A stretch of 64,000 bases of DNA from Takifugu bimaculatus (GCA_004026145.2 CP034985.2:12599424-12663423); one strand, 5' to 3'; shown: positions 9,393 through 24,360, counted from the stretch's first letter. Numbers and translations: made by a program. The notes: generated from the letters alone by a model not told the origin.

Positions 9393-10187
9393 TAAATACA
9401 CGAGCAGGAACGCACGCTCCCGCTTCGCGCTGGAAGCAAATGAGATGCAATCCTCCAAGCATGAAATCAGCTTTCCTGTCATTTTCCTCTGCTTTGCTTC
9501 TTGTATTTCTTTCTTTCTGTCTTATCTCCCACCCACCAACAAACCCACAGCCTGTCCAATTCCCATACTTTCAGATCCTAGCAACAAACATAGAGCAACG
9601 TCCTACAAAACCTCAGTAAAACACGTTTCTGCTGATGGGCTTGATAGAAATGCAAGTGTTGGAGACATGCACGTGTCCTGCGTGCGTCCTTGCATGTGGC
9701 TGTGGAGAGAGACTTTTTAATCAACATTGTGGTAATGAAGCTTCTCCTTGTGTTTTCGCTCCAATTCTGCTGTGCTGGCTGCAAATATCAGTAATTGTCT
9801 GCTCCTCTGGCTTGATCTCTCGTCTGTGCCCAAATGAGGAGACTCGAACAAAGTGATGGGGATGTTTTGGCCAATTGTTGGCGTAGCTCCTCTGTCCTCG
9901 CTGCACTTTTCCTTTGTAACAACCGTGACTAGTTGGAGAAAAAAGAGGAGAGGAGAGAAAACCTCAGCAGTCAACAATTAAGTGCTCCTTCTGTGTATTT
10001 GTACGGAGGCCTTTCAGGGGTATTTGCACCCATAGTTTCAGAGCCGCTTGCGGAAACATGTTGTGCGTAAGGAATATGGTTTGGGGGGGGGTCTTTATAG
10101 CAATTTCCCCCTGCTTGGTTCTGGCTCACCGCTTTTGTCTCGCTCATCTCCCTCTCGTCTCGCCCTCCTCTCTTATCCCCTCCACAT

Positions 10188-10202
10188 CACCCCCCCCCCC
10201 CC
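10188..10202. repeat. C-run
   Basis: A run of about a dozen C sits within a longer pyrimidine-rich stretch (about 10120-10217). It is low-complexity intronic sequence. Confidence 0.85.
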
Positions 10203-12846
10203 TTCCTTATTTTTTCCCAAGCAGAACTGTCCCTGTCAGTTTGTGTGAATACTGCGGAGTTTCATTAAAATCCACAGACATGGGAGCTGTGGGCCTTGGA
10301 AGAAGAGCGGCGGCCACTCCTCTTCCACATCCAGAGCAATTACTCATCTTACGTAATAGAATTATCTCTGCAAAGGTCGCTGCATTGTTCCGCAGTCGGG
10401 AGCGAGGTAAACAAACCAAGAGAACTAGTTGTGCAGAGACAGAGATGCAGAAAGGAGTCAAGGACATGCAACAGCAAACTGTTCAGCAGTTTGATCCTGA
10501 CATCACTCACCGCTCGGATGGATTTAGCGACGAATTCCGATGCGAGTGTATTGATCCCGGTCTGGCCTGGGCTCAACCCAGTGTCCTTACTTTCCAAAGG
10601 ACTTTAACTCTTTAACAGAAAATGGTCTTTGAATACCTCATAAAGTAATTTCTCCTTCAATATGGAGGAGCCACAAATGGGGCGACACATTAAAGGTGAG
10701 GGCTGACGAACACGTATTACGATGTATTACGAGGTATTTTTCTCTCTTCGCTGATGTTCTGGATGGAAAACCAACACTTATGTCATCAGAGAAGAACGCA
10801 GCTCCCACACAGCGTCGCTCTGACATGACGTCGGTGGTGAGTGAAGGTCGCAGGATGAAATAAATTTAAAAAAAAGCTAAACACAGTGCAGCTAAGGAAA
10901 TGAACAGAACAGAAATGTGGGTGAAAATATCAGTGACATTATCAATAACTCAAATCTGAGCTGATAGAATTGGTATTTTGTCCTGTTAAATAACATTAAA
11001 CTTCCAAATGCTCATGCTAATCTCTTGAATGCGTTGTGGCGCCTCCGTCTTTGCAAAGTAGAGCCAAGTGTCAATATTGCCGGATGCATTTTTTACCACT
11101 GGGGGGGCCCAAGAGAGAAGCTGGCGAGTAGCTCTGGCCTCAGTCAACATTTTCGCACAACTTTTTAAATCTACCAACACACAGACATCCAAAGAGGCGA
11201 CTACTGTCTGTGCAACGGAGGTTCCAGTGGAGTGGGAGGTGGCCAACACGTGATCAGCTCAAGCAGGATGTGGAAACAGTGAAGCTCAGCATAGTCTGAG
11301 CTGGGAGCAGGTGCGACGTTAAATCATCTTTCAACCAGTGGAGGCAGATGTATCTGGGAACGCAGCAGCGAGCAGCACAGGCTTATGAGAGCATTTGCCT
11401 AAAAAGACTGCAGGTAGATCAGAAGATGGACCACAGAGGAGAGAGAACTATTTGTCCGTGGAGCACAGACTGTCTCAAAAATAGACACAAAGATGATCGT
11501 TGCATCTGCTTTTAGGTATTTGAATGGCCATAAAACTGAAGTGATGCATGATCCAGTGCCTTTAAGGGCCACTTAGAGCCAGACAGGTGCCTGCAGTATT
11601 GTCAATAAAGAACACATGAGTGATTGAAGTTTACAGCCTTTGAGGAAGCTGTTTTCCTACAGTTGTTGCTTAAGGACCAGTGTAATTTCCCAGCATCAAC
11701 CCAGCAGCACTGACAAAGCTGCAGTCCACACAGATAAAGTTGTCCCTCCAAGGTTTATACATGCTCTTCCTCTCTCCATCACTTTATCACTCCTCTGCTC
11801 TGTCTTATGATATCGGTAATAGAACATGACCTGCGTGTGCTTCCCTTGGGGGAGGAGCTAATAAGATGGCCGGCCATTGGCTGATCAGGGTAATGATGCT
11901 TGCCCGGCACTGCATCATGTCACGGTGATAAGACTGGATGACTCTTGTGTCAATCGATGTGTCAGTGCCGTGCTCTGAGCCACAGCATAATTGGATATAT
12001 GCAGTGCTGTGAAGCCTAAATGCCCCGGGGTCAGACCAAAGAGATCCTAAAAGGAACAGAGAGATGAAAGGGATAAGTGGGAGATGTTTGTCCTCGTAAA
12101 TGTCAATAAAACACACGGGGAGAGAGACGTATGGGTTCTCTGAAAATTGTTGCCTAGCGTAGCTCACAGAACGCCCAACTTGGGATGGCTGATTTAAGTA
12201 ATAACAAAGAAGGGTTTGGAGCTTGATGGGAGTTCAAATCTGGTGAAACAGGTCATTTTCTGGGAGGGACCGAACTCATTGTTGTGTACCATAGCTTAAT
12301 CCGAACATTCCCGTGTTTAAGGAGAGCAGGTTAGGCACATGCTGGTCAACTCCCAGATGTTTCTGAGGAGATCCCACCAACTGTTGAGGCCTTACAGAAA
12401 ACAGACCAGTGGATTTTTCTAAATTTCAAAGCGATGCAACTCCTGTCAGCCTGATGAATAAAATCACGCCATTGCCTCAGACTTGAACAAGAAAGATGCC
12501 GTCGAGGGCGGGAGGTCCGACTCCCCGAGCCGGGCGCATTACAGATGGGTATGATGGGCTGCATCCATCTGTTTTTGGTGCCAGGTGGGTAACCTTAAGG
12601 CCAGCAGAAGATTTCTCAACAACCTTTCTGGCGCCTGCAGGCTGAGAGCTGCAGACGCATCCATCAACACATGTTAGCAGCCATTTTAGTGCAGAGGACA
12701 GTGCACACATCACACAATCAATACTGGTACACTTAGTGGCGGCGCTTTTATTGGTACATGTTTGTCTTACTTGTAGTCTTACTGTTAAAATGTCTGAAAT
12801 CAAAGCAAAATATTGTTTTTATTTAACCGTTAATGTTGTAATTTAG

Positions 12847-12860
12847 CCACGAGGTGGCAG
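12847..12860 (+). promoter_or_regulatory. CTCF-core-like site, + strand
   Basis: CCACGAGGTGGCAG matches the CTCF core at 13 of 14 positions (G instead of Y at position 5). It has the same orientation as the site at 9379. Only the motif is seen. Confidence 0.4.
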
Positions 12861-15807
12861 TTTTATCAGTTAAACTTATAGTTACAAATGTTTATCTACG
12901 TTTAATTCCAAAGTGTTCCCATTTTACCACAAAGTTCTTGGTAGGGGTGCAATAGTAAAAATCTCCTTCGTCTGTCTGTGTCTCAGGACTGAAGCTGATA
13001 CTTCATCCTCACCAGTGGGGGGGTAAAAACACTAAAAGCAGGCTCCAAATAATAACGCTTTCCACTGCGTAGCACCTCAGCAAGGACACCTCATCTGAAG
13101 GATCACTGGCTGCCTGCCCTTATCTGTTCATGTGTCTCCTGCCTCATTTTAGGTTTAGGCGAACTTTTACCCCCCAGAGATGATAAGAAATAAATGGCAG
13201 TTTACTGAAACAAGACTGATATATATTCAGTATTGTCTGGTTGAGGTTGCAGGGTCTGTAGATATGAGCATTATCAGCCATCCTGGATATGAAGTCCCCA
13301 AGCTTGTACTTGATGCTGATGTCTGCTCCTCCTTGGTCTGTAATGCTTGCAGGTTCCTTCAGGGGTGGGGAGTTGAGGACCATCAAGGAGCCAACTGATT
13401 CCAATTTATTTTGCAGTGACATTTGGCTTTAAATTTGCCCTGTGCACTTCTATCCTGAAATTTCCATTTTAATATCCCGTCTTTATCTCAACGCCCTTCT
13501 GCTATTTAAGTCCAACATCTTCTGGGAACTGGGTAAAGGGGAGATCCGCTGTGTGGTGAACCTCAAATTAGTCCAGATGGAAGGAGTAACCTAAGATCTG
13601 ATACTAGTGGACGCTGACTGAAAGGAACTGAAAAAAAATAAAACATTTTGAGCAACGGAGTGATAACTTAAAAAACTACAATACATTGAGTTAATTTAGC
13701 AGTTGGCATCATATTAAAAAGTGGATCCTAAAAGGATTTATGGTTTAAATAGAAGTGTAGCTGGTCGAACATTCTTCTATTTATAGAGCAAGCAGCTATT
13801 ATTCAAGTAAAACCCTCTTTTTAAAAAAAGAGAAACAAAGTGTTTAAAAATTGGCCAATTATCCCGATAATGTCTTCCTGTGACAGATGGGCTAAAGTAG
13901 GACCCCTCAATCAGTGGAAACCTGGGCAAACCATCAAGCAAAGACATTTCAAGGCATTTAGGCGACACTTTTCAGGGTCCACTCTTGCATCCTTGAGCTC
14001 AGCCTATGAAAAGAGCTGGATTTGCACCCCCGTGGGGTAAAGAGCACTCTGCAATAACAGAGCTCTTACGGTCAGGGAACATTCATGTATGGCCTTTGAA
14101 ATCAAAGTTTCAGAAACTGTAACATGTCTTTAAGTTGACTTTATGACGTAAATACTTATACATGTTTGGATTTGGTGTTTCGATGTAAAAAGGTGGTTGC
14201 AGAAGATCGACATTGGCGTTAAAATAAATGCATTCTTTGCCTAAAAATGGCTGCTGCTTCATTTCAATAGCCATTCTTCACACTTGAGAGCTGTGTAATT
14301 CCTCCAACTGTCTGAATTCCAGCTTTATAGTACGCGTTGATTGATTTTTATACAACCCAGAGGAGGGAATTCTCATCTGAGGACGGTCTTTGTGTTCGAT
14401 CGTCGTGCTTAGAGCGGCGTGCTGCTGGTAATGATCTGAGGCTAAAACAGCAGAAAAGGCTGCACCATCCACATGCATTTCTGCATTATTATCCCTGACA
14501 CAAAGGATAAGGTAAATCAGTGCAAGGAAGCAAGATCTTTATTTAAATAAAAGATTATATGGGCCAATCTGTGCAGTCCCTGCACCATTTTTCCTACCTA
14601 ATTTACTGAGGTATATCATTCCATCGCGCGGCGAACGTGCACAGATGCTCTTTTAGCTCCTTGAACCTGATTTCAAGTCCTCCTGTAGTCTTTGAAACCC
14701 CAACCTTTCTTCTAAACACATGCAGGGTTTGGTTTTAGCCCCGGAGGGCCCACTTGTACTTTCAGACTGTCCACAGTTGGCCTTCATTGCCTACATGCGC
14801 CATAGCTGCCTCTATATCGATATTTACTGCATGCCTGAAATTCAGCCAGTATCTTTACAGGAGTTCCACATTTCAGTTTGGTTTTTTCACCAGTTGCTCA
14901 TCTTTCACCTACTTGAGGGCAGTGTGATATAATACAACACTCTCCAAAGGTCAATGCTATTATTCATTCTACAGAGGTTTTGATTTGCTCAAGGGTTGTT
15001 GATTAATTTCACATGACAGCACCCTGACAGAAAGCCTGTTCCCCTCCTCCTCCTCTGCACTAGAACAGTAATCATCTTCTTCTCTCAATGTAATGTGGCA
15101 TTAACATAACGTCTGCACGGTGCCTTTATTTTCTATAGGAACAATCATCGTGTGTAGAGTCGGGATAAAAATGTCATTGTAATTAGCAATCAGAGGCGAT
15201 CAACAGAATGTTGTCACAATAAGAAAATACCACCCTGATTTAATCAACTGTTAGGGATGAGAAGTTGGTGAGGCGTGCACGTGCCGCTCACGCTCTCACC
15301 AGACTGTACATTAGTGTTTCTGTGCTGCTCAGAGAGGAATTATAGCACGCTAATCTGTGTGGCTTCAGTTGGAAAAGTGGCACAAGTTCAAATGTTAATT
15401 AGGGATGATCCTGGTGTTCCTCCAGAAGGTCTAGTTGTGTCCTCCAGGGTTCTCCGTAGCTGAGCTCCTCCTGCTGCCAGCAAACCTCGAGAATCACTTT
15501 GCTTTTATTATTAATATTATTATTATTTCAAGAACTTGTAACTCACAATGGATGCAAAGCAGCCATGCAACATTTGCATCATTCTTGTATTGATTTTCGC
15601 CGCTGAAACAGATCTGCTGCTTCGCTTTTGGTGAGAACTCATGTTGGCACATTAAAGACCCCCATTTGAACCAGGCTGTGTGTTGGTTTGTCAGGTTCAC
15701 AGCTGGAGAACAGCACTGTCTCCAAGTCGCCCGTGACAGCTCCGTCTATAATTAACAAGCCGCTTCGCACTCTGCCTTTCAAATCTGCTGCGTTTTTGCC
15801 GGCATTC

Positions 15808-15848
15808 CCACCCCCCCACCCCCCCCCCCTTCCACCCCCACCCCTCTC
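15808..15848. repeat. C-rich tract
   Basis: Runs of C are separated by A or TT (CCCACCCCCCCACCCC and onward). On the complementary strand this gives at least four G-runs with short loops, a possible G-quadruplex. A similar but shorter tract lies at 16211-16245. Confidence 0.85.
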
Positions 15849-16210
15849 TACCCGCGCATCCACGAAGTAGGACACTGATGCCATTTAGATCACTGTCCCA
15901 TGTGACCAATGCTGACATGAATTTCCGGGTGACGAGGGACCCAATTACAGCAGAGGGCTGCTAGCCCAGGACCCACTGATTCAAATTTGTCCCGAGCAGC
16001 AAAAGAATCTGTGATGCAGGGTTGCGAGCCGACACGGGCGCCATTGTCTGTTTGTGTCTGGAAGGGAGAGACCAGGGTAAACAGCAGGTTAAATGCATCA
16101 CTGCAACTGTGACCATGATGCAAACCGACTGCTGTCAGTCTTCAGAGGCCTGATTCATGTCAAACGCTGACACACGCGTGCCTGCACAGCCTGCACCGCT
16201 CTGGTACCAG

Positions 16211-16245
16211 CACCCCACCACCCCCCACCCCCCCAATCCCCCTCC
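16211..16245. repeat. C-rich tract
   Basis: CACCCCACCACCCCCCACCC and the following C-runs form a second low-complexity C-rich stretch, 360 bases after the one at 15808. Confidence 0.8.
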
Positions 16246-19200
16246 TCGGTTAGGGTCTTGAGAGCTTTTCACAAAAGCAACCGCCATTCAAGGTAAGACA
16301 AGATAAAAACCTTTGCCACTTAAGCAGCACTCATTATCTTAAGAGATCATTTCTGCATATTTATAGCAGCTGAACCTTTAAAACGCACACATGCTGTTGA
16401 AGTTTAAAATGTTAATCATAATTACTACAAAGCCGAGGCTCAGCATAATGAGCAATTTGTAAAGGTCTTGCTGGAACGGCGTGAGCACGCTCTGCATCCC
16501 TGCAACACATTCCGCAGCAGGGCCGTTGTGTCTTTCAAGCGCTTCCCCTGCCTGACAGCGACCTTAAGCAAATTAAGTTTAAAAGATTGATCTTGAGGCT
16601 TTCAAAGCAGTGGCATACAACCACTCGCCACTTCCTGTGGTGACACGATCAATTGGGATTAATCCTCCTTGGCCTAGACTGTCCACTGTGATGCTATTTA
16701 GCCTGTAATAGATTCCTGCATGTGCGAACCAGCGCGTGCTGTGCGTGTTTGTTATCGCATCTTTCCTGTCATCTTGTGCGTTTTGCCCGCCGTCTTCATC
16801 ATCCCAGGCTATTTTCAAACCTTGTTCGCTTCATCGTGCAGTTTTCCTCCTCCTGTCCCACTTCTTAAAATGCCTCCGCAGCAACGTGAACCCCGAGCTC
16901 CGCCACGACTGCCTGTTTTCCCTTCTCCGCGCCCTCACTCGGGTGAATCAAAGCCTCCTTCTCGCCGAAATGTCTGCCACAATAAAGGTATCTCCCGTCG
17001 GTGGAGTAATGCCTTTGAAAGGCTTTGCGTGCTTGTTAGAGACAGGCTGGGGAAACACACTGGCATGTCATACGTGCCAGCTCAAAGCGCCCCTGAATCC
17101 TTGAGCTGACTCACCTGAGCGAAACGGTTTGTTTACCTTAAATGAATATTTTACAGAAATGATGCAGCGATATGCTTCTGGTTGTTCTCCCCACTGACCC
17201 GGTAATGGTGGTGGGTTCCTTCTTCATTAATCACAATGTAGTGCTGGGGGAAACTGTGTGTTTCTCTAGCGATGCTGCCCCCCAGCTCTTTGCCAGCCCA
17301 TTACTCCCTTGCTGTTTGCGTATGTGTGCATGTGAGTCATCCGTGTGTTCATGCCCTGCCGATTTTTTTCTTCTACCATAGAGACCCTCATTACTGCCCC
17401 CACACTGTCACAAGCATCTGCCTCCCTCTCCTCTCTTTATCCTGCTCCTGCTGTGCTGTTCTGTCAGCTGCAAGTGCGCCCTGCACTGGCCTGATATGGA
17501 ATGGGGGAGGAGGGGGGGGGCATGCCTGGGAAACAAAAATAGGTAAGACAGGAACTAAGAGAGTGGGAAGAAATCTGGAAAAGTGGAGGGAAGGAATATC
17601 CTCAAGCTGCCAGGTTCTATATGCTCCTTGGAGGAAAGTAGACCTCTGACCGGAATCAGTGGTCGGTCAGTGGCCCTAGTTTTGACCTCTGACCTGCACA
17701 ATCTTTGTCCTTGGCAACCTGACACAAGAGAGAAAGCTTTGGCAGTGATGCTTCGCACGGCCGAGCGTGTAGGAGCTGCAGGGAGGTCGGGAGGAGGAAC
17801 TGTGTGTGTTGGAGAGGAAAATGCTTGGCGGAGAAGTAATAATGAGTGTATCAAAATTAGCCTGGCTCACCCACAGAAAAGCAGAACTTACTAATTATTT
17901 GTGCAAATAAAGCCCAGCGAGGAGGAGGAGGAAGAGGAGGAAGAGCGAGCAGAAAAGTGAAAGGGAACATTGAGGATCGAGGACGGATGTGGAGACTTAT
18001 CCTACTTTTTATTGAGTCCGTCTCTTTGGGGATTACAGAGACATTCATTGAACCTGATATCAACATAGCCTCAGCTAAGATGACGAACAATGAGATTTTT
18101 CTTTGTACTGTATAATCCTACGTGTTAAATTAGAACGATATCTTATACCATGTTGTTATAACACAGCTATAGATGCCACCTACGGAGTTGATATATTTAT
18201 GGCTGCTTTTCCACTCTGTTCCCTTATTTGTTGTTGGTAAATTTAAGTTTTCCGAAGCGTAACTGTGCTGCTAAGTCGTTCGTCCGAGAGGAGCAAAATG
18301 AATCTCTCAGACCTGCATTCCAATAACTGTAATTTTCCCCCTATATTCATCGCAGGAAGCTGTTTTCCTGGTGTCAAAGCTGGCAGATTAAGAAGGTGAT
18401 CACTGAGAGGACGTGGGCGGTCTGATAACGATGCTGTAGCTTAACGAGCGGATAGCGCACACCTCCTCTACATGAACACACTGTAATTTGGTGATGAGCC
18501 AGGACTGGAAATTTAATGTAAACTCAGATTATGTGTTTAACCACAAATCAGGTAGATTATTATCCTTTTGTTGGTAATTACATGGTGAATGACATCATCG
18601 AAGGCAAAAGGCTTCTCTGTGTAGGTTGACACAGTTAGCCCGTCCATGTAATTTAGAGTGATGGGGGATAATGGGGACCCTTATGACTGTTCTCCCTTAG
18701 TAGGTCAAACACAGGTCCAGTGATACTGTCACATTAGGTCAGAGGTCAAAGTAGCTGCTGAGGTCAGACCTATTATCCCTTAATGATGACATCAACTTTG
18801 CTGTAGAAGCCATTTAAAATGTCAGTAAAGGACAACAAATTACAGTTATTGATTCTAATTTTGCCCATTTGATTGGTACACTTGTTCCATATTGAGATTG
18901 AATCGTAAATGACTGATTTTCTAAAAAATAAAACTACAATAAAGCTCTGCTGACACTTTTATATGACTTTTAACCATAGTAGAATCCTCGTTTTTGACTA
19001 CTTCACATTTTGAATTCTTTTTAAGATAAAAAAAAAAGGTTTTAACTGAATTATGAAAATACTTTGATTTGTCTTCTTGCATCAAGTTAGATTAAGTCTG
19101 TTCTTTTTTCACTTTGTGTCTACAAAACGTCTTAGAGTAATGGTTACGACTTTTAGATCTACTCGTCCCATCAGAGCACCAGTGATCCAATCATATCGCT

Positions 19201-22200
19201 GAACTTCACTGTAAAAAATTCAAACAGGCATCTCCTGTGGTGGTATGGCCAGATATACCTACATATGTGTTGGAGTGCTGCGCCATCTCAATCATTACTT
19301 AGTTTTGGTTCATCCAGTTGTGCAAGATGCATTAAAGATGCATGTTTAATATGCACAGTTTGAATGTCCTCTTTAGTGTCTGTCCACACGAGACTGTACT
19401 CCAGTGGTAAAGTATCACATCACAATTTCTACCTTTTGGTTTAACACGAGCTGCTCCTGTTTTTGGTTAGCGTTACTGCTTATCATTCCATTTTATGTAA
19501 GCTTTTAGAAGGAGAAACGAGAACTAGCTATAGCATTTAGCAGGCCGGAAATAAATCTTGTAATTCTATTTTACAGCTGCTGACGTAAAGCTAATTACAC
19601 ACTAGTAATGACTTTGTTGCTGCCGCTTTGTCACTGAGCTCACCTCCAGAGCTTAGCAGCAAAACGCTGACCTTCTGCTCATTTGGGGGTATAATTCATG
19701 GGAGACTCAATTGTCAATATGCTCTTTTTCTGCCCCATTTCTGTTCGCCTCCGCTGTGAATCATCGCTGTCGTTATATAAATGACTTTAAAACACGACGA
19801 GACACCATCAAGAGATATTACGCACGAGTCCTGAGTCACGCCTCATTTACTAGCCCAGAAGATTTTGTTTGGGATCAGCTGAGTTGCTATCCTTCGGATT
19901 TTTCCCAGTATCCTCAGGACACGGAGGCCCAGCATGTGACTAGCGCATGTGTGTGCGTATGCATGCGTGTACGTTTCCACAATGCAGAGACACGCCTGAT
20001 GCGTGCTTGCAAAAATACCCAAGTGGGGTATGCTAATCGCTCTGTGTAGGGATTAAGTGGCTGGCTGAGGGGGCCGCTGTGACTTATGTCGAAATTTCAG
20101 CTCCCCCAAAGTCCGTGCTTTCGCCTCAGGGTTAGCAAACACTTCTGGCCATTTCATGCAAAGATTAATGCTGATTTGTTTCCTTAAACGTGCCTTTTAA
20201 GCGAGTATGTGGATTTCATGGGGATGTGATCCAATCCACTGGGAATCTTTAGGTTGGCTTCATTTTTAAAGGATTTCTGTTTGTATCTTCTCTGTGTGTT
20301 TCTTCGTGGTTCTCAGTCTGTTCACGCGCTGACATAAGAGGACCGCTCCCTCTGGCACTCCTTGTAAACACAATGGAATAATGAGGTTTACTTGTAACTC
20401 AGTGAAATGAAGACAGTGGTAAAAGACAGTTAGGTTGGAATGCAAAGGCCCATCCAACAGTTTATTGACTGTGCAGAAGCCAGGGGATGGTAGCGAACGC
20501 TGCAGAGGAGATTGCTTTGCACTGGATTTGCTTGTGTCAACAGAGGCAGTTTAGAGAGCAGTGATGGCATCCAATTAAAAAGCAGAGCAAGAAAAAATTC
20601 CTTGCAAAATGGTAATGAATCGCTAAAGCTAATGTGTCAGGACACGCTACAAACCAAACGTGTGATGTAAAATAACTCAAAGTAGAAAACGAAACCAACG
20701 CTTTACAGATGTCAATGGTCCCCAATTGATAAGTAATCCTGGCTTTGCTATGGTGGACAAGACAGGTTTAATTAAATCTTCTCTCCAGCAGAGTTGCAGA
20801 ACATGCCGGTCTTCATTTTTAATGTAGCACAGCTGATGCTTCACTCGGTGAATGCGGCTGCTCAAGGTGGCTGCAGGCTCTTAACCTTGTCAAACGGTAA
20901 AATGGCCAGAGTTTATCTTCATTTTCTGATGAAGATACTGTGGGCCCTAACTGATTGTGTTCCACCTTTTCCAGTCTTACTTTCAAGATACCAAAAGGGA
21001 CTCTGTATAGAGAGAAATGGAACTGAGCTTCTAAAACAGCCGCGTAACAATTAATTTCAGCTGCAGCATGTTCTTCCTCGATCTTATCAGCCGTTTCCAC
21101 ATCTACTCCAGTCCAGTCCTCTGGCTGGGATCTGTTGTAATATCAGATATCACAACAGTCTGCCAATTCTCTGGAAGCCTGTCGTCGTCATGGGTGATCC
21201 CAGAGTAAACATATCTTCTGGCCGGGAATGCCAGGCTTCTGGCAGTGCTACATGCTCATGTAAACTCCAGTGGTGATGATTGACAGCTGAGATGGATAAT
21301 CCCACAGGGATGCACATCGAAGTGGGGCCGTATATGTTTAATACATGGAGATCCGACAGATTCAAAGAAGGGGGTTGTTACTTGCCATTTGCCACCTATT
21401 CTTCCGCATAATGATACGTGCGGAATACATTATGATCTCCCAACATATAGCTGTCGCTTCCCTGCAATCTAAATAGCTGGATGATGTTTATGCAATGAGT
21501 GATCAGTCACAGCACAGATCATTGCACAATGATATAATGCAGGGAAATATGTTCTGGCGCGTTTTCTGCTGGTGTGGCACCCTCCTACAAATCAAACCCC
21601 AGAATCCACAAAAGTCACGTATAACAGTTTTATACTGGATCCAAACGTTCTGGTTGCGTAAAATCTTTGAGGGCTTTTAAGACTCCAAGTTTATGCTCAC
21701 CGAGCCCAAGGTGGCAGGTGGAGAGCGATTCTTTTGTGCATGCACATGTTCACCATTGTTGATTGAAAACCACGACCTATAATTTAGACCCAAAGCCCCG
21801 AGCAACACGCACCTAGCCTGAATGTGTAATGCAGCCCGGCAAACTTTCTTTTGTCTGGTCAAACCTGTCGCCACAAGTGGTCTTCAATCACGGTGAACCT
21901 GTGTTCTAACTTCTGACTTCTTCTGACTTTGGTGAGCGGACAGAGTAACTCTGCGTGAGGGCGCCGGAATTGATGTTATTACAGCCCGGGTGTCCGCCAT
22001 TCACAGTTAAAGGGGCGTCCACCATGTCATTTCAGTCAGCACCCCAATCAGAGCAGTATGGCTCAACCCCTGCTGGGTTACTTACCCTTCAGGTGTGCAT
22101 ATGTGAGCGTGTGAGTCCGAACCGATCACTCCACCTCATGCTGCTGTATCGAGACACTCAGTGATCGCATTGCAAGCCTAATGGAATATTTCTTTTTTCC

Positions 22201-24087
22201 ATATTGTGGAAAGAAACACTTTAATAATGCATGCGCACATTGATAATATCAGGGGAAAATGAATATTCTCTGGGCACGTCAGGCTCATTTAAGCTAGCCC
22301 TGTGTTCGTTATGTGGCCTCTGACACACATGATTGCGTGGGCAGCTATGCAGTTTTTTCTCATAATTGCTTTTCACCGTGCGGCTCTTGTCCATTGTCAG
22401 CCTCAATAAGGGGGAGGTCTGGAGAAGAGAGATCGCAGGCACAGAGGCAGAGATGTAGCCTGTGGAGTGTGGTGTTTCTAGATGAATGTTAGAATGAACA
22501 CAATCCTCAGAGTTAAAGGGAAAAAAAGTGTTTGTTTTCAGCTTTTCTGCAAATTCTTGTGCCTCAGTGCAGCAGTGTGATGTATGAGTACATCTCCAGC
22601 TTTTTCTGCTGCTAATTTGGATTTGCTGAACCAATTAAGCAAACACACTCAAAGCATTTGTTGCTCTTAACAGCCTGGACTCTTTTCATTTGGAGCAGAT
22701 ATTCAGTAAACAGTAAACAGCTGATTGACTTCAGATGTGATGATAATTTGCACACTGATACATCCACGTTTCCACTGTGCGAACATCATGACCACTTCTT
22801 TAATGTATGCAATTTCAAGGCAGCTCGTGCGTATATTCCTCAACCGACGAGCATAAATATATGTCATAATGGAGTCATATCATTTCTACAGTTTCTGCGT
22901 GTAATTCCACTTATGAATCACACAGAATCTGGTGCGAGATCGCCTGCCCTGGAGTTTAAAGCAAGCCAGTTGTTAACCAGTAGTAAAAGGTACCGTCTTC
23001 ACTTATCCGCTTTACATAACGTTAGTTGAAGAAAGAAGGGAAGAACAAGTGAAAGAGTGGAAGAGGAAGCCTATCTGTGCATGAGGCGGAGTTATTTTAA
23101 TTGAGTGTGCTGAGCGATGAGCCTGCTAGGAGGCAGTTTAATTTGCAAGGATGGTTAAACAGATGTAGAATCATAAAGTAATTTAATGGATTTCCCCCTA
23201 CCAATCCTGGCATAAATGCACGCCAAAAGACTGTCTAAGAAATGACAACATGAGGGAATGAAAGGATTTTCAATACTGGAAAAAAAAACCCAAGATTGGT
23301 TATTATTGCTGGCCTTAATTGCGCTTTAAAAGTGTCACTTGCTGCACAGGTTGGTGCAGTATGTGTTTGCGTACAGAGCGCGTTGACGCACGCGAGCACG
23401 CTCTAATGAAGGCATCTTTTCAGATGTGAGCAGTGAGTCTAGTGCGTACGCGTGTGTTCCTGGTCACATGTGTTCCTCAGTTCCTGAGCTCGGTGGTGGG
23501 CTAGATAAATCCAAGGTTAACTGTTGTCAAACCAGCCTTGGGGCCATGGCGGTGTAGTCGACACGAGAGCCATGAAGTGCTCCCCTAAGAGAGGCTGCTG
23601 AGCCCAGCTCCAGCTGTCGAGCTTCAGAGGCGCACACCCAGCCCAAATTCCTGACAACCCAGACATATGTCATCCTCTCTGTTCGAGCCACGCCAGGGAG
23701 ATTTGGCTCCAAACCACCTAGCTGGCCGAGCACGAGGAGCCATGTCGCGCCGTTATGGTGCCGTGGCGTAACCTTGCAGCATGTTAAGAAAGAGACACGC
23801 ATCATGTCGGCTAAGCTAGGTCAGGTTCGTCTCTTTCGGCTCTGCAATGTCTCTGCATTGGCGTGCCAATGACAGATGGAGCCCAGGTGCCATTAGGCAG
23901 ACAAACGAGGGCATCATTAGGACGTGCCACTGGCAAGTGATGAATGCTGCCCTCTCTAAAAACCATATTTGGAACGCGATGCAAGCCAGAAAAGAAGCTT
24001 GGGATGCTATACAGGTTCTTGTGAAGGCATTAGTCTCTTTTCAAGTCTGTTCATTCAGGTCAAGCAATGCTCATTTCTTCCTGTCAG

Positions 24088-24102
24088 TTTTTTTTTTTTT
24101 TT
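24088..24102. repeat. T homopolymer
   Basis: This is a run of 15 T followed by AATGTAAT. It has no neighbouring transposon body I can recognise. Confidence 0.9.
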
Positions 24103-24204
24103 AATGTAATTATTTAATGCATTTAATGCACGCTCAATTTCCCATTTTTTCAATTGCTGGTTCAAACAATGTGCATTATAATGGTCTGAAAACCTCCCTT
24201 ATAC

Positions 24205-24360
24205 TAGAGAGAGGGAAGGAAGTCAAGACAGAAGAGGCACTGTTTGAAGGGAGAGAAGGGCAGAGGGAAGTTTGGAAGTAAGGGAGAACGCTGAGCGAAA
24301 TCGCTAGAGACAGAAGCGGAGGGTGAGGCTGGGAGGGAGGGAGGTAAGGAAGGAGGCAGC
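24205..24360. repeat. purine-rich (GGA/GAA) stretch
   Basis: About 155 bases are dominated by GAGAGG, GGAAGG and GAGGGAGGG on the + strand. They are low-complexity and generate serine/leucine-rich frames on the - strand. Confidence 0.8.

Noticed and set aside
10058..10615. 185-codon frame, the longest in the window
   Set aside because: It crosses C-rich low-complexity sequence, has no splice logic or family resemblance, and overlaps another chance frame.
23690..23720. tRNA/SINE B-box-like GTTCGAGCC
   Set aside because: No A-box at the right distance and no cloverleaf or SINE body.
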